64,000 bases of DNA from Papaver somniferum (GCF_003573695.1 NC_039360.1:61598815-61662814); one strand, 5' to 3'; counted from the stretch's first letter, positions 46,914 to 60,108 are shown. The notes: generated by a model not told the origin, from the letters alone. A program made the numbers and translations.

Positions 46914-49395
46914 TGAAAAAGCGGGGGTCTAACAACCACACCCAATATTTCGTTTGGTGATCTGAATAGACAAACTCCAATATACTTTCAATAGAATCAA
47001 CTAGACATTTAGACTCAATCCAGAGAAAACTATATTAAAGAGTTTTATATCTCTGTTTCACAATGTAATCAGCAAATCAAACAGATAGAAATCCGCGAGC
47101 TTGATTATTATATGAAACAACTTGAACGGTACCAAAGACCAATATTCAAGTATCAATCAATTTAAATCAACAACCAAAGGTTGAATTATCTAATTGATTG
47201 ATCTTAATGCACAACCTGTGATATTTCAATTATATAACAAAATATAACGCGGAAAAGAAATAACACAGACACCAGAATTTTGTTAACGAGGAAAACCGCA
47301 AATGCAGAAAAACCATGGGACCTAGTCCAGATTTGAACACCACATTGTATTAAGCTACTACAGACACTAGCCTACTACCAATGAACTTCGGACTGAAATG
47401 TAGTTGTACCATAATCTATCTCACACTGATTCAAGGTACAGTCGTGCTCCTTACGTCTCTGATCCCAGCAGGATACTACGCACTTGATTCCCTTAGCTGA
47501 TCTCAGCCACAACAAAGAGTTGCTACGACCCAAAGTCGAAGACTTGCTAAACAAATCTGTCCCACGCAGAAAAGTCTATTGGAATAGATAAATATGTCTC
47601 CCACAGAAATACACGAGTTTTGTTCCGTCTTTTGATAAATCAAGGTGCACATGAACCAATTGATAAACCAGACTTATATTCCCGAAGAACAGCCAGTATT
47701 ATCAATCACCTCACAATAATCTTAATCGTATGGTAGCGAAACAAGATATTGTGGAATCACAAACGATGAGACGAAGATGTTTGTGACTACTTTTAATCTT
47801 ACCTATCGGAGATAAATCTCAAGAGAATATTAGCAAAGATAATACTCAATCACGATAGAAGAAGTAAGATCAGAACAGGCAACTACAGAGAAAATAGTTG
47901 GGTCTGGCTTCACAATCCCAATAAAGTCTTTAAGTCGTTAACCTATAGGGTTTCGTGAAAAACCTAAGGTTAAAGGAGAATCGACTCTAGCTTATACAAC
48001 TAGTATCACACAGGAGGTGTGGGGATTAGGTTTCCCAATTGATAGAGTTTTCCTTTTTATAGTTTTCAAATTAGGGTTTGCAATCTAAGTTACCTTGGTA
48101 ACAAAGCATTCAATATTCACCGTTAGATGAAAACCTGATTAGATTCAAGCTAATATCTTCAACCATTAGATCGAACTTAGCTTCTTATACACAAATAAAT
48201 GTGCCTTCATTTAGGTTTGAGTAACCGTACCTAAGCGTGTACACTATGTTGGCTCAAGAATAGTTAACCAAGGTTAGTTATATGAACACTCTCATATCAA
48301 CCTTATTCATCTCAACCATAACTATTTCAAATGACTCAAATGAAACTAGTTAAATATTTGTTCAATTGATATATTCTCATAGAATTATACAAGAACACAA
48401 TTGGAGCAAAATCGGTTTGATTCACTCGAAAAAATTATGAACATTATAGCCACGGTTTGCAAAGAATGCATTCCTTAATATATAAATGTATTAGTTCATG
48501 AGCCAACCGATTTTAGAACTTTAACCACTCAAGTATGCATACGGGTACGCATACCTAAGTAGCCGGTCTGAGTTTGGGTTTGCCTATATGAAAACGGGTA
48601 CGCATACCTTAGTACGCTTGCAAAACCCAGCAGAAATTCCCGGACCTATACCTTACGCAAGTATGCGTACCGGTATGTGTACTTGGTACACAGAATTTCA
48701 CAACTACAAGTACGCATACGGGTATGCATACTCTAGTTCCGGTCATGGATCACATACATGCAAGAATGCACACTATGCTTATAATCCAATAGTTCTAAAC
48801 TATATTTCAATCATTGAAACTTTCTTAGAGGATGACAACAGCCGTTTTCACACACTATTAGCATCAAAGCAATTTTCAAGTTATTGAAATAATCATAACG
48901 AAACATTCCAAGTCTACACCAAATGATTGTATCACACAAACCATGTAAGATGTTACTCGGCGATATTCACATGATCATCTTTTGAATTTCGTCAAGAATA
49001 TAAGATGAACTTGGTTGAAGCGAAAGCTTACTAACACATATTTCGAGAAATATGTAAGCGAGTTAAACTCAGCTCGAAATCTCAAATGTGCATAATCGAC
49101 AACTATATAGTAATACGACTTTTCTCAATAAACGAGATAGAGTAGAAATAGACTTTCCAAGTGATAGATGAGTTTTAGTCTCCACATACCTTTTGTTGAT
49201 GAAGTTCCACAAGCTCTTCTTAGTAGTTCCTCGTATTCAATTAATGAACGCTGTGAAGTCTAATGCTCAACTACGCAATCTATCCTAGTCCGAGACATCA
49301 CTATAAGTAGACTACAAATCAAGACTTATCACTAACATTGAAAAACAAGCTTGAGATAACAACGGTTGCGAGTTCGACCGAGCAGTGCTCTAACA
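46914..49395 (-). repeat. Solo LTR of a Sirevirus-like copia family, TSD ATAAC
   Basis: Plus-strand TGAAAAAGCGGGGGTC...GTGCTCTAACA, 2482 bp. It is flanked by perfect ATAAC duplications (46909-46913 and 49396-49400) with no internal region, so it arose by recombination between LTRs. It is related to, but clearly diverged from, the LTRs at 11404, 17250 and 30289. Its U3 motif array (48530-48745) is built of GTATGCATACGGGTACGCATAC-like palindromes. Confidence 0.9.
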
Positions 49396-49761
49396 ATAAC
49401 AGTTTCAAAAGTCATGGAATAATGAGATCTTGAGATTCATTCTTTACAAATATCCATGAAGCTATCTGATAGGTTAAAATTTATGTAAGTAGAATTTGGA
49501 GGTAACAACCACACCGGAACAGTGAAAAAATAAACGTTTTACAGTTTCATTATTGTCACAACCAAATGAACATGAAGTGATATGTCTTTTAATATTCCAA
49601 ACAGTCTGGAATTTATGGTAGGTGCATTCTGCAGACATTTCCAGAAGAAGATTTTAATTAGGACTTGATTCTACAGTTTTTTCCAAAAAATTATCATGCA
49701 TATTAAGATTATTTGAATCCAAACTAGGTGATTTCAACTTGTTATACATTAATTTACAGGT

Positions 49762-50891
49762 CTTTAGCTACTCAAAGAAAAATAGCTTTTTCGATTTTTT
49801 TAGTCAAAAAGTCAAAAGTCAGTTTGGATGACACATTTTAAAACAACTTTTATAAGCAAAAAAGTAACTTTGTTTTGGAGCAAAAAAACTTGACTACTAC
49901 TCTCAGAAGTTGCGTCTTCTCCTCAGTGATACCGTTTTACTGTATTTTTTTTGTTACAGTTTTCTTTTTCATTCCAGATATTCATCATCCTGGAACAAAA
50001 TATTTAGAGTAGTTGTGGTTAGGAAGATACAAAGTAATAAATAGACAATGAAATTAGGGTTTAATAATGCCTACGGATTGTAGGATCGAACATATTTCTG
50101 ATTCTGGATCTTCAATTCGTTGTCCCCGTCACAATTAGCATCACCATATTCTGAATCCATTAGCCCACACGCAAGAGAGAGGGATAGAGAAAGAATTTTA
50201 GATAGAGATTCAATCGATCACAAGTCTACTTAAAGAAGTTTCGAATCAGTCTGATCAGATTGATTTGTAGAGTTCATTTCTTTGTGTTCTATGTACTAAT
50301 CTAACGATTAGATTAGATTCCAATCTATCACTTTCCTCTGTGCTCTTTCCTCTTTCTCTCAGATAAGGAGGAAACGGATGAGGAGACACAATTTGATAAT
50401 CTTCTGTTGAGGAAACTATGGGAGATTTCGAGGGGTTTTTAAAGCTTAATCAGACAAATGATCTTTTTTAAAGGTGAGAGTGAGAGTTGCATACATAAAT
50501 TTTCCCTAAATGTTGTTGTTCTTATTTTTATTTTTATTAAGTAATTTCATTTCTTTGTAATGCATATACTAGATACTTCTAGAGAGATCATATCTAGTCA
50601 TTTCAAAACAATTTTAATAGTCATGCGCATAATCCTAAAAAAAGTTTAAATGATATTTATATATGAATCGGTATGTTTCTTACAATTATATGCAATTTCG
50701 TATTAAAATTTTGTTGATGTGTCACCTGAATAATTTTTAGTACTAAGAAATGTTAGAAAAATAATCATATTTTGACTTCTGATTTTCTTAATTTTCGAAA
50801 ACTAACTTATTTTCTTTTCAACTTATAAGTTAGCCAATTGCCAAACTAACTTTTTAACTTTTCAATTTCTCAGAAGTAACTTCTAGAGATT
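49762..50891. mobile_element. Non-coding insertion with partly palindromic ends (candidate hAT-like element)
   Basis: Interrupts the antisense LINE; CAGGT flanks both sides (49757-49761 and 50892-50896). The left end (AAAAGTCAAAAGTCAGTTTGG) and the reverse complement of the right end (AAAGTTAAAAAGTTAGTTTGG) are similar. The interior is AT-rich and has a TCTAATC-TAAC-GATTAG-like small palindrome near 50300. No transposase is seen. Class is uncertain. Confidence 0.45.
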
Positions 50892-51095
50892 CAGGTACCC
50901 AAAAGCATTATTAACATTAGATTTTCCAGAAGTTATTAAACGCCATCTAATTTTATCGTCAATGTGGTTATTTTGCGAATTAGTAAAGACATTGGTAATG
51001 GTTATTATGGTAGTTGTGTTTGAAGGAAAACCAACGTGAATAAGGGTTATATTGCACTTTTTGTTGACATTACGAAACTGAGACAAGTTACCGTC

Positions 51096-53333
51096 TAGTT
51101 CGGGACCCTATTATCATCCCAAATATTAATTTCCACCTCATCCCTAACTTCTCATTAACTATTTTATTTAATCAAATCTAGACATTCACAAATACATTTC
51201 CAAATCTAGAAACTAGTGGGAGAATGTTTGGCTCTCAAAGGTGATTTCTTTTAAAGTATTTTGATTTTAAAAAAGAACCCCATGAAGAATTTGGTTCATT
51301 TATATACTGTTCTCAGTACAATGGATCAAGATTCGTGAAAGGATGAGTTGATTGAGGAAGGTAACCTCTGGTTATAACAAGAACACAACCTAAGAGAAAT
51401 TCTCATAAATTCATCAATAAGGGTTTACAAGATGTTTTTACACATTTATACTAAGATAATTCTATCTCGATTAATCTTCACTCTCCTACCGACACATGTC
51501 AGCATCTAAAGCACTACCCAAAATAAGAGAAATAATAGATGAGATATTACGATCAAAACAAAAAAATAAAACAAATAACTTGCATGCCCAACTGTTTTCT
51601 TGCTTGGTTTTAATGGGCCATGCCCATGCTTTTTCTCCTTTTGTAATCCTTTCAGCTATTATTATATATCTTTATAGCTTTGCTAAAAAAAAATGCAAGC
51701 GTCTAATGCTCTTCGTCAATCTTTATGATGATTATTACATATGGGTTGATACCAATACTAGCACGGAATACCATTTTATCGATCTAAGAATCATGATAGC
51801 TTATGACCTTTTTATCCTATGTGAAATGGTATCAACCCCTAATACTAGTGGTATCCTCCTGTATAGATCGTGTATTATTGAAGCACCTTGGAGAAGAGGA
51901 ATGAAATAATTGTAAATCCTGTAATAAATTTATAATTTTATTATTTGGCAAAAACTCACTATCAACGAAGGTGTCATATAAATAAGAGGGGGCTCATTCT
52001 CCACGTATGCGCTTCCTTCCCATCGCATCCAGACTAAATTTTCTCTACTCAATTTTATACGAGGATTCTCATTCATTGCCTTGTTCTTATCATTTTAATT
52101 TATCCTATATTCATTATCAAATTACTATTCATATGAATTTCAGACTTTACTATGCATTGATACTCTTCTGTGCAATTCCAAGAAAAATGTATTTTAAGAA
52201 GTTTGGTTTTTAAATGTACAAAATGGGTGTTAACAAGCTCCAATTTGGTGGAATCTTTCTCTTTGTCTTTTTTTTTTTATATGTCGTTTGATTAAGTGGG
52301 ACATAAATGTAAATTTGTGCACCCCTTAAAAACCGGGGTACACATTCTCAACCTTTTCATCGTTCATATATTTGACTAATATCTGCATCTTATTGTATTT
52401 TAATTGTTAAATTGCATTGAATACATATAAAAAAGTAATTTTATTTTTGATTGAAAGCCTCTAATTCCATTAATAATCTCAAATAAAGGTTACATGGAAA
52501 TCAAGTACATCAAGAAATATAAAATAACAAAAACAATATGCTTGAAGTAATACGTCTTTGAATAATCAGACAAGGAAAAAAAAGGAAAATCCAAATAACT
52601 ACCTGAAACAAGCATTATAGAACCAATTAAATCGTAGAAGGGATGGTTTTTAAGGTATATCCTGACCATTCGACGGATCTTTTTCTTCATGAAGACTTGC
52701 TCTATTAAAACATGAGTAATATGCTCAACGTCTTGAGCGGTGATTCTGGTGACCGCAAAACTTGAAAATGACAATAATATGGTGGCTTTGAACAGAGAGA
52801 AAAATAAAATAAAATGAGCAGTGGATGGTGGAAATGTATACCCGGTGGGGTGCATAATTTGCATTCTCCTTGTATTCCTTTATTAGTTTGCCTATGAAAA
52901 TAAATAACAAGGTTTCACCTATTTTCCACCTACACTTTTTCTATCTATCACCTCCGTCGTAATATTAACAGTAATTATACTTTTTATTTCAACTTTTTCC
53001 TAATTATCACGTATAAAGTCAAATTAAATTTGACTACTTTTATTGTTTTTCTTCTTTAATAATATCATTTTCATTAAGAACTCATTCCTCTTCTTTATTA
53101 TTAATCTCCGTGTTCACAAGAAAAAAAAATCATAAAAAATTATTAACCCTATGTTAAAGTTTTTATCATTTAATTCGTTATAAATGAATTAGTCAACGAA
53201 TAATCCGCAAACCATTATTATGGAAGATTCGACTGGTGAAAACTTGGGGTAAAATACCCAAACCTTAGATGATTCGAACATCACAAGATTATGTTAATCA
53301 ACAATCAATAAATTTGGTTTTATTCTAAGATCT
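51096..53333. other. AT-rich intergenic DNA
   Basis: No supported gene. Frames at 51496-51909 and 52490-52864 have no recognisable motif and an amino-acid make-up like random AT-rich sequence. A loose inverted repeat around GGGTTGATACCA (51740-51755 against 51826-51840) may be part of a small transposon. Confidence 0.5.
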
Positions 53334-53773
53334 TGTTTGTACCCAAAATTACTTTTTGGCCCTAAACACCATGATTTGATGATGATCATCGAAAATTAGG
53401 GTATCCTTAGGGTTAAAAATGAATTGAGGGAAAATAAAGGAGAGAAAAAATTAACGTGGTTCGGCATTGTACCTACGTCCACGGATGAATCTCCCTAAGG
53501 ATAGATATTTTATTGATTCGATTATAATGGTATCCCTTCTAGATCTTTTTCTCGGTGTCTATCTCTATTCCTATTAAGATTCCCTGTATTTATACAATTG
53601 TGCCAACTTGCATTCCAAGTAATCTGGATGTTCTAAAACCTTCTTTTTGGATCATGGATATGGATTGGTGGAAACGAGCCGGTGAAATGGGTCGTTGGGC
53701 ATGGGCCAAAATTGATCTTGCTAACAAGGCTTGCGTCATTTGATATTGGTGCCCAAATATTATGGTACAAACA
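53334..53773 (-). repeat. Candidate solo LTR of a small copia family
   Basis: 440 bp with ends TGTTTGTACC and GGTACAAACA. On the minus strand it has TATAAATACAGGG (near 53585-53597) and, downstream, the phrase GTGGACGTAGGTACAATGCC and CCGAACCACGTTAA, which is common in the R-U5 part of plant copia LTRs. Flanking pentamers GATCT and AATCC do not match well, so the target duplication is decayed or the ends are slightly off. Confidence 0.55.
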
Positions 53774-54519
53774 AATCCTTATTCGTTTTAGATTTATCAA
53801 AGCCAATAAACGTATTCAATTTTAATATTTATATGTTAATGGTTAATACTTAATGTGTCAGCAAATTTGGAAGTAATCGAGTTGTTGATGAAATCAAATT
53901 CAGGTTACATACTCTTAACTATAGAAATGTAGTCGCCCAACACATGACGACTGAAGTTTTGGCTACGACTGTCCAAAGGAGTCCTAGTAGTCTAGCTCTA
54001 GCATACTACGATTGAATTTTGAACTTTCTTTCATTTTTTATTAACCAAACATGAAGATGATGATGTTAAAGTAGAGGTATGCTGGTGGAGATGGAGTAGA
54101 AGGAGGTGGTAGGTGGGTGGAGATGGAGAAGAAGAAAATAATTTCTAATTTTTTTTTTTAGTAATTGGGGTGGTTTTATTATTGTCTGTAAATACAAGTC
54201 AAGAAGTAGCATTTAAGATATTTTAGAATTTATATGAGTGGAAAATAAGATAAATAAGGGCGGTAATTTATGTAAATGGCAAATAGGAAAAATGTGGATG
54301 ACAAATAGGGAAAACCAAAAATGTTAGGAATGTGATACACGGTGTAAAAACCAAAAAGTTGCGAGCTATAAGGTTTCAAATACTTATATCTCATCATTCC
54401 ATTTATCAATGAAATCTAACCCTTTCCCTAATAAATAAAAACAATAATAATAATATCTTGACGTATTTTGACGTCACATCCACCAAATCTACAAATTCTA
54501 CTCAATGGGATCCAATAAT
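53774..54519. other. Intergenic DNA shared with the second F-box locus
   Basis: No gene. 54360-54460 (GCTATAAGGTTTCAAATACT..., ATCAATGAAATCTAACC) matches 62590-62700 downstream of the second F-box pseudogene, so the duplication that made the two F-box copies included their 3' flank. Confidence 0.6.
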
Positions 54520-54531
54520 ACTTTCTCGCAA

Positions 54532-55447
54532 TAATCGTTTTTCCTTTTTCATTTTCCATCTTCTCCTGAAAATCAATTCTTAGATAAAATCTTCTGTGAA
54601 ATTTACATCTTCCTGCCCAGATCTTCTTCATACGATCTGGGCAGTATCTATTATTTAATGTATATATTTTTACTGCTTAGTATTAATAAATCAAATCGTG
54701 GTGTAAAACGGTTTTCTTTGGATTTTTTTTGTATGTATAACAATTCTTATGAGTTATCATCCAAACAAGATAACTTTCAGTATGCTTTTAAAGTAGTATT
54801 CTATAGCCTAAAGGGAGTTTCGTTCGATTGTTTCGATGGTGTCAAATTTATTATTGGGGGCGATTCAATTCAAGATGATGGTATTTTCTATTCTCTTGAA
54901 AATCCATGGCTGCCAGTAGTGATCATTATGACGATGTTCTGTGCATATTATTCTCTCTTGGGACACTTTGATTTTGATGAAGGAGAAGATAAACCAAAAT
55001 GGATGGATCTTAATCTAGAAGTCATCTTTCAAATATTATTGGATTCATCTTTGACATTCATTCAAGAAAAGGAGTTGATTACTCGTCTTTTGTTCAACTG
55101 TCCATAGGCAAAAACTGTTTGTAACAATGTGCAAATGGAATTGGATATAGGGTTGAATGTTGAAGACATCATGGAAGTATTTATTCCATGGAGCATTCAC
55201 TCCATAGTTATGAAGATCAAAAATATCATAGTCAGATTTAAAGAAGTTAGATTTGTCCATATCGTTAAAATTGTAAATTTCGTTGCTCATGATTTATGCC
55301 AGTTTTTTTTTCATGAGAATGTTTCAGGATGGTGAGACTCGTTGTCTCTTACTGTTTGTATTTCTTCAAACCTAAAATTAATGAGGTATTCTAATATAAT
55401 TGTTATTGGGGGCTCTGTGTTTCCCTCTTTCCCTTCAAAAAAAAAAA
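54532..55447 (+). mobile_element. Retroposed insert with poly(A) and a perfect 12-bp TSD
   Basis: Flanked by ACTTTCTCGCAA at 54520-54531 and 55448-55459, and ends in an A-tract. The 3' half encodes a decayed LINE RNase H end (IVRFKEVRFVHIVKIVNFVA, then HDLCQFF). The 5' part is unlike a LINE ORF and holds an 11-bp perfect inverted repeat CTGCCCAGATC/GATCTGGGCAG (about 54614-54645). A middle frame (54658-55107) has no known motif. It is either a heavily deleted LINE or a chimeric retroposed transcript. Confidence 0.75.
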
Positions 55448-55760
55448 ACTTTCTCGCAAGTTTTGTTAACGATGGTTACAAGTGATTTACGTTTTCACGT
55501 GTGAAATTTTCCATGAAACTGGCGTCATTATGACACCAGACGTTGGCTCAGATCAGAATGACCGCTACTTTTGGAACATTTTTTTTCTTTGGATATATAT
55601 TTTTTCGAGAATACCATTCGATTTTTAGACTTGGTAAATTATAATTAAAAATCCAATTTAAAAAAAGAAATTAGAATTGAAATATAAAGGGGAATCGGAT
55701 GGCGACGACAGACATTTAGCATCGTGTTTTTGATGGTAGACTTTCATGGCGTTTATCATA

Positions 55761-58700
55761 TCAAAAACCTTGACGGCGTCCACCATGTCCACCACCGCTA
55801 ACATATTCATAACGTCTACCATCAAGTCCACTATCGCCTCCTTTACGGAGACCTCGATAGTCACCTTCGCCGCATTCGCCTTCACTACGTCTCTTTTTTG
55901 TATGGCATCCTCCATCACCACCACCACCACCTCCACCTCCAGCATGCATCTTTTTTGTACAACACGATTGCGAATCTTTTATGACGGTGGGCTTTAGTGT
56001 TATCAACAATACTTTAGGTGAATGAGTATGTATTATTTTTTTTTCTAACGGGACATCCGGATAAAATTTCAAATGTTTTAGTTCTTATGTTATAGGCGAG
56101 ATAGCAGTTTCCATTTAATAATGATTACCACATTCTGATCCAGCGGATTAAAAAACATGGCCTCTATTTTGCAGAACGACCCATAACCTTTCAATTCAGG
56201 TTTTTGGTGCACCAATCGCCATACCAATCCGGCAGTAGAGTAGTCGTCTTCAAGCAGACGAACACTGAGAATACCGGTCTCCTTAGGTCCCGTCCCATCG
56301 ATAAGGCCATAATAGATGTATCATTCTGCCTCTCCGAGAAAACCATTACAACAATATGGACGATAATGACGATTACTTCTATACTTAAGAAACACAATTG
56401 ATCTACATCGATCACCACTGTTTATTTTGTTTTCGAGGCTATAAGCCACAACAATCATTTTAGAATTTCCTTTTGAATGTTCATCAGTCCAATACAAGAC
56501 TCCATTACGGACAATTATATCAAAATAGTTGGTATGCACAGGGTCATGCCTCCCAACTTCATAGGTGTTCCATTTACCCGTATCAGAAGAGAAAATTTGT
56601 AGGTTTGTCTTCAACGAGTTTCCTGTGCTATGAACCACTTTGAAGTTGCACGTGGAATTTGTAGTTGGCCCATTCGAGAATTGATCACATACTAACATAG
56701 TAATCCCCCAGTCACCAAGGTCAGGTTGAGGAGGGAGGGAAACCCATTGTTTGGTAAGGGGATTGCATATGTAGAATCTATTGGTGATATCATGGATATC
56801 AGCCACAGTTGAATAAAGAACTAAACTATTACTTGAAAAAGCGGGGGTATAACAACCATACCCGATAATTCGTTCGACAATCTGTATGGACTACCTCCAA
56901 TATAATTCCGAGAGCACCAACTTATAAAGTGAGCTCAACCAAGAAATATATCAAAGATTTATATCTCAATTTATCAATACAATCTGCAATCAAACAAATA
57001 GAAATCTGTGAGCCCAATTAATATGAGAAATAACTTGGACGGTACCAAAGACCAAAGTACAAGTGCCAATCAATTTCTATCCAACAATCAAGGTCGGATT
57101 TACAAATTGGTTGAACTACGCACAACCTGTGATATTTTAATTATATAAACAAATATAATGCGGAAAAGAAATAACACAGACACTAGAAGTTTGTTAACGA
57201 GCAAACCGCAAATGTAGAAAGATCCCGGGACATAGTCCAGATTTAAACATCACAATGTATTAAGCCGCTACAGACACTAGGCTACTACAAGTTAACTTCG
57301 GAATGGAATGTAGTTGATCCCTAACCAAGTATCCCGATTAAGGTACAATCGTGTTCCTTACGCCTCTAAAACCACGCCGGATTCTGCACACTTGATTCCC
57401 TTAGCTGATCTCACCCACAACTAAGAGTTGCTACGACCCAAAGTCGAAGACTTATAAACAAATCTATCTCCCACAGATAAGTCTATTCTGATAGATAAAT
57501 ATATCTCCCACAGAAGTACCTATGAAGTTTTTGTTTTGTATTTTGATAAATCAAGGTGAACAGGAACCAATTGATAATCCGGTCTTATACTCCCGAAGAG
57601 CATCCTAAAAATATCAATCACCTCACAATAACTTAACTATATGGTAGTAGAAAAAGTTATCGTGGAATCACAAAGAATGAGATGAAGATCTTTCTGATTA
57701 CTTTTTATATCTTACCTATCGAATATAAATCTCGAGCAAATCTTATAGAAGATAATACTCAATACGATAGAACAAGTAAGATAAGAACACGCAACTACAG
57801 AGAAAATACTTGGGTCTGGCTTCACGAATCCCAAATGAAGTCTTCAAATTGTCAACCTATAATGGTTTTGGAAAAACCTAGGTTAAAGGAGAATCGACTC
57901 TAGTAGCAACTAGGACACAGGAAAGTGCCGAGATTAGGGTTTTCTAGTTTCTAGAGTTCTCCCTTATATAGTCTCTCAAGTCAGGGATTGCTTTTAATCA
58001 AAGCTAATATAACTTAGTAACAAATCAATCAATATTCACCGTTAGATGAAAACCTGATTTAAGATTCAAGCTAAGTCTGCTTAAAACCAGAGCAATATCT
58101 CTCCATTGTTAGATGAACTTATCTTGTTACACACAAGTGAAATATACCTTTATTTAGATATGGGTAACCATACCTAAACGTGTATATTGAGTTGGCTCAA
58201 TAACAGTAAACCGAAGTTAGCCATATGAATACTTTTGTCTTAACCACATTCATCTAACACATCTAGATCAACTATGATGATCAATCAATCATGAAAGATA
58301 ATCAAATGAATTAAATTTGTTTCACATAGAGTTGTTCAATTGTTCACTATCATATAGAAATATATATGAACCAATTAAAACAAAATTGGGTTGATTCGTA
58401 ATCGTACAAAGTACTAATACAAGAATCAATTCATGAAAATTAAGCCAAGGTATGCAAAGATTTCATTCCTCAATTCATAAATTTATTTTTTCATGAGTAT
58501 GAAAACATACTTAACCGATTTTATAACTTCAACCACTAAGTTTGCAAATTAGTACGCAAACTATAGCTTCCGGACTTTGGTATTGTCCAGTCGTTTGCAA
58601 ACTGGTATGCAAACAGCAGTCCCGGACCTAGTACATGTAGAACTGTTTGCATACTGGTATGAAAACTTGGTTCCCGGACTTTAACTGTTAAAACCGTTCG

Positions 58701-59758
58701 CATACTAGGTATGCAAACAAGGTTCCCGGACCTGAATCATACCAAAATAGTTTGCATAGTGGGTACGCATACTGTGTCGTACCCATACAAAGGTTTTTGT
58801 TCTGAACTCCCATTTCAATCATTGAAACATCCTTACAAGACTACAATAACTGTCTCACACACACTATTAGCTTATAAGTAATTTTCAAGCGATCTAAACT
58901 TTCCGAGTCGACATCAAATGATTGTCTCATATAAATCATGTAAGATGTTTCAAGGCAATTTTCACATGATCATCTTTTGACTTATTATTTAGTTTCCAAT
59001 AAATAAATTGCTTCCAACTAAACTCGTCAAGATATGATGAACGTAGCTAAACCAAAAAGATTCCAACATATATTTCTAGAAACAAATAACCGAGTTAAAC
59101 TCAACTCGAAATATCAAATGTATATAATATAAAAGTCTATATAGCTATACGACTTAGTCTCATTAGGAGATAGAATATAATAGACTTCTGAGTAGTAGAT
59201 AAGTTTTAGTCTCCACATACCTTTTGTTGATGAAGTTTCTCCAAGCTCTCCTCAGTAGATCTTCGTCTTCAATCGATGAACGTCGTGAAGTCTAAAGTTC
59301 AACTACACATTATATCCTAATCCGAGACATAACTATAAGTAGACTAGAAATCAAGACTTATAGTTTTGATCAACTAAACTTGACAAACAAGCTTGAGATA
59401 ACAATGCTTGCGAGTTCGACCGAGCAATGCTCTAACATTACTTCATGAATCTAAAAGGCATACTTGTTTTCTATTTAAGTTCTTGAATGGATCTGAATAT
59501 AACAGGAATTTAAAGGTAAATCCATCATGTTTGGTGATAAATTTGGAGTCATAAGCTTGTAAAAGTTGTTTTTGTTAATCAGTTTGATCATTAATCAAAA
59601 ACCATGTTGGACTAGGAACAGTTTTGTATATCTTGTTGATGAAAGATGGTTCAAGTAAAATAGAATACCATAACTTGGAAACACACCTGAATTTAAATAT
59701 AGGTTCCAAAGACTGAAGACGATAAAATATCTCTAGCAATATCTCTATTGGTAACCAT
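55761..59758 (-). pseudogene. F-box protein pseudogene 1, split by a solo LTR
   Basis: Starts near 59758 (VTNRDIARDILS, then after a frameshift LEPIFKFRCVSKLWYSILLEP, an F-box motif) and continues IYKTVPSPTWFLIN and KHDGFTFKFLLYSDP to 59443. After the LTR (56834-59442) it resumes at 56833 with LVLYSTVADIHDITNRFYIC, NPLTKQWVSLPPQPDLGDWG, DTGKWNTYEVGRHDP, VRNGVLYWTDEHSK and LEDDYSTAGLVWRL. The glycine-rich tail has KKM/KKRR clusters and ends at TGA 55761-55763. Breaks: TGA before the LTR junction (DS-stop-SNSLVLYS), TGA near 56320 where the paralogue has GGG, and a frameshift near 56120. F-box proteins select substrates for SCF ubiquitin ligases; this copy is dead. Confidence 0.8.
56834..59437 (-). 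repeat. Solo LTR in the F-box pseudogene, TSD TTACT
   Basis: Plus-strand TGAAAAAGCGGGGGTA...ATGCTCTAACA, 2604 bp, perfect TSD TTACT (56829-56833 and 59438-59442). Third diverged family of the same LTR type. Its motif array (58545-58785) consists of GTTTGCAAACTGGTATGCAAAC-like palindromes and TTCCCGGAC units. Confidence 0.9.
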
Positions 59759-60100
59759 CACGATTAACAATAAATTGATTTAAAAAAGAAGCCATGACTT
59801 GCAGAAGAGTCATATACAATTTCTCAAAAAATTTAGGGTTGTTCCTCGTATGAAGAAAAGAAGATAACAACACGTCTATATATACATAGTACAAACATAT
59901 CATAGGAAACTTTCTTAAGTTAGAATTCTTGCCAACCAACCAAGTGCTAGCTATAATTTAAACACTTGTGTTGTTTTACCACTAGATACGACTATTTGCT
60001 TAAAAAAAGAAATCCTGGACTTAAATGTTAAGAACATGATGTAAGAAACTTGTATTGTTGTAAGCATCTAAATCCTTTTGCAGATTAACCCTTCCTCGGA
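59759..60100. other. Upstream flank of F-box pseudogene 1
   Basis: AT-rich; no gene. A minus-strand frame (59745-59939) runs out of register with the F-box frame and is not supported. Confidence 0.5.
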
Positions 60101-60108
60101 ATATAAAA

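Larger units (their letters stand above)
46369..51095 (-). pseudogene. Second L1-type LINE, antisense, split by two insertions
   Basis: Pieces read right to left: 51095-50897 (LSQFRNVNKKCNITLIH...DDKIRWRLITSGKSNVNNA), 49757-49401 (zf-RVT-like KIFFWKCLQNA-type block) and 46913-46369 (VFQGKQNTPLQKVLKIQRHL; NINTNVAWSLKMINPA; FSIEGDCKTLIDVLNGQTAF; FIHRSYND). The pieces follow the order of plant LINE ORF2 C-termini once the TIR element (49762-50891) and the solo LTR (46914-49395) are removed. The end abuts the A-rich tail of the plus-strand LINE. Many frameshifts. Confidence 0.65.

Noticed and set aside
51496..51909. 137-codon plus-strand frame
   Set aside because: No motif, AT-rich composition, hydrophobic and random-looking; no promoter or relatives seen.
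55746..55997. Plus-strand threonine/serine-rich frame
   Set aside because: Shadow of the glycine-rich tail of F-box pseudogene 1 on the minus strand.
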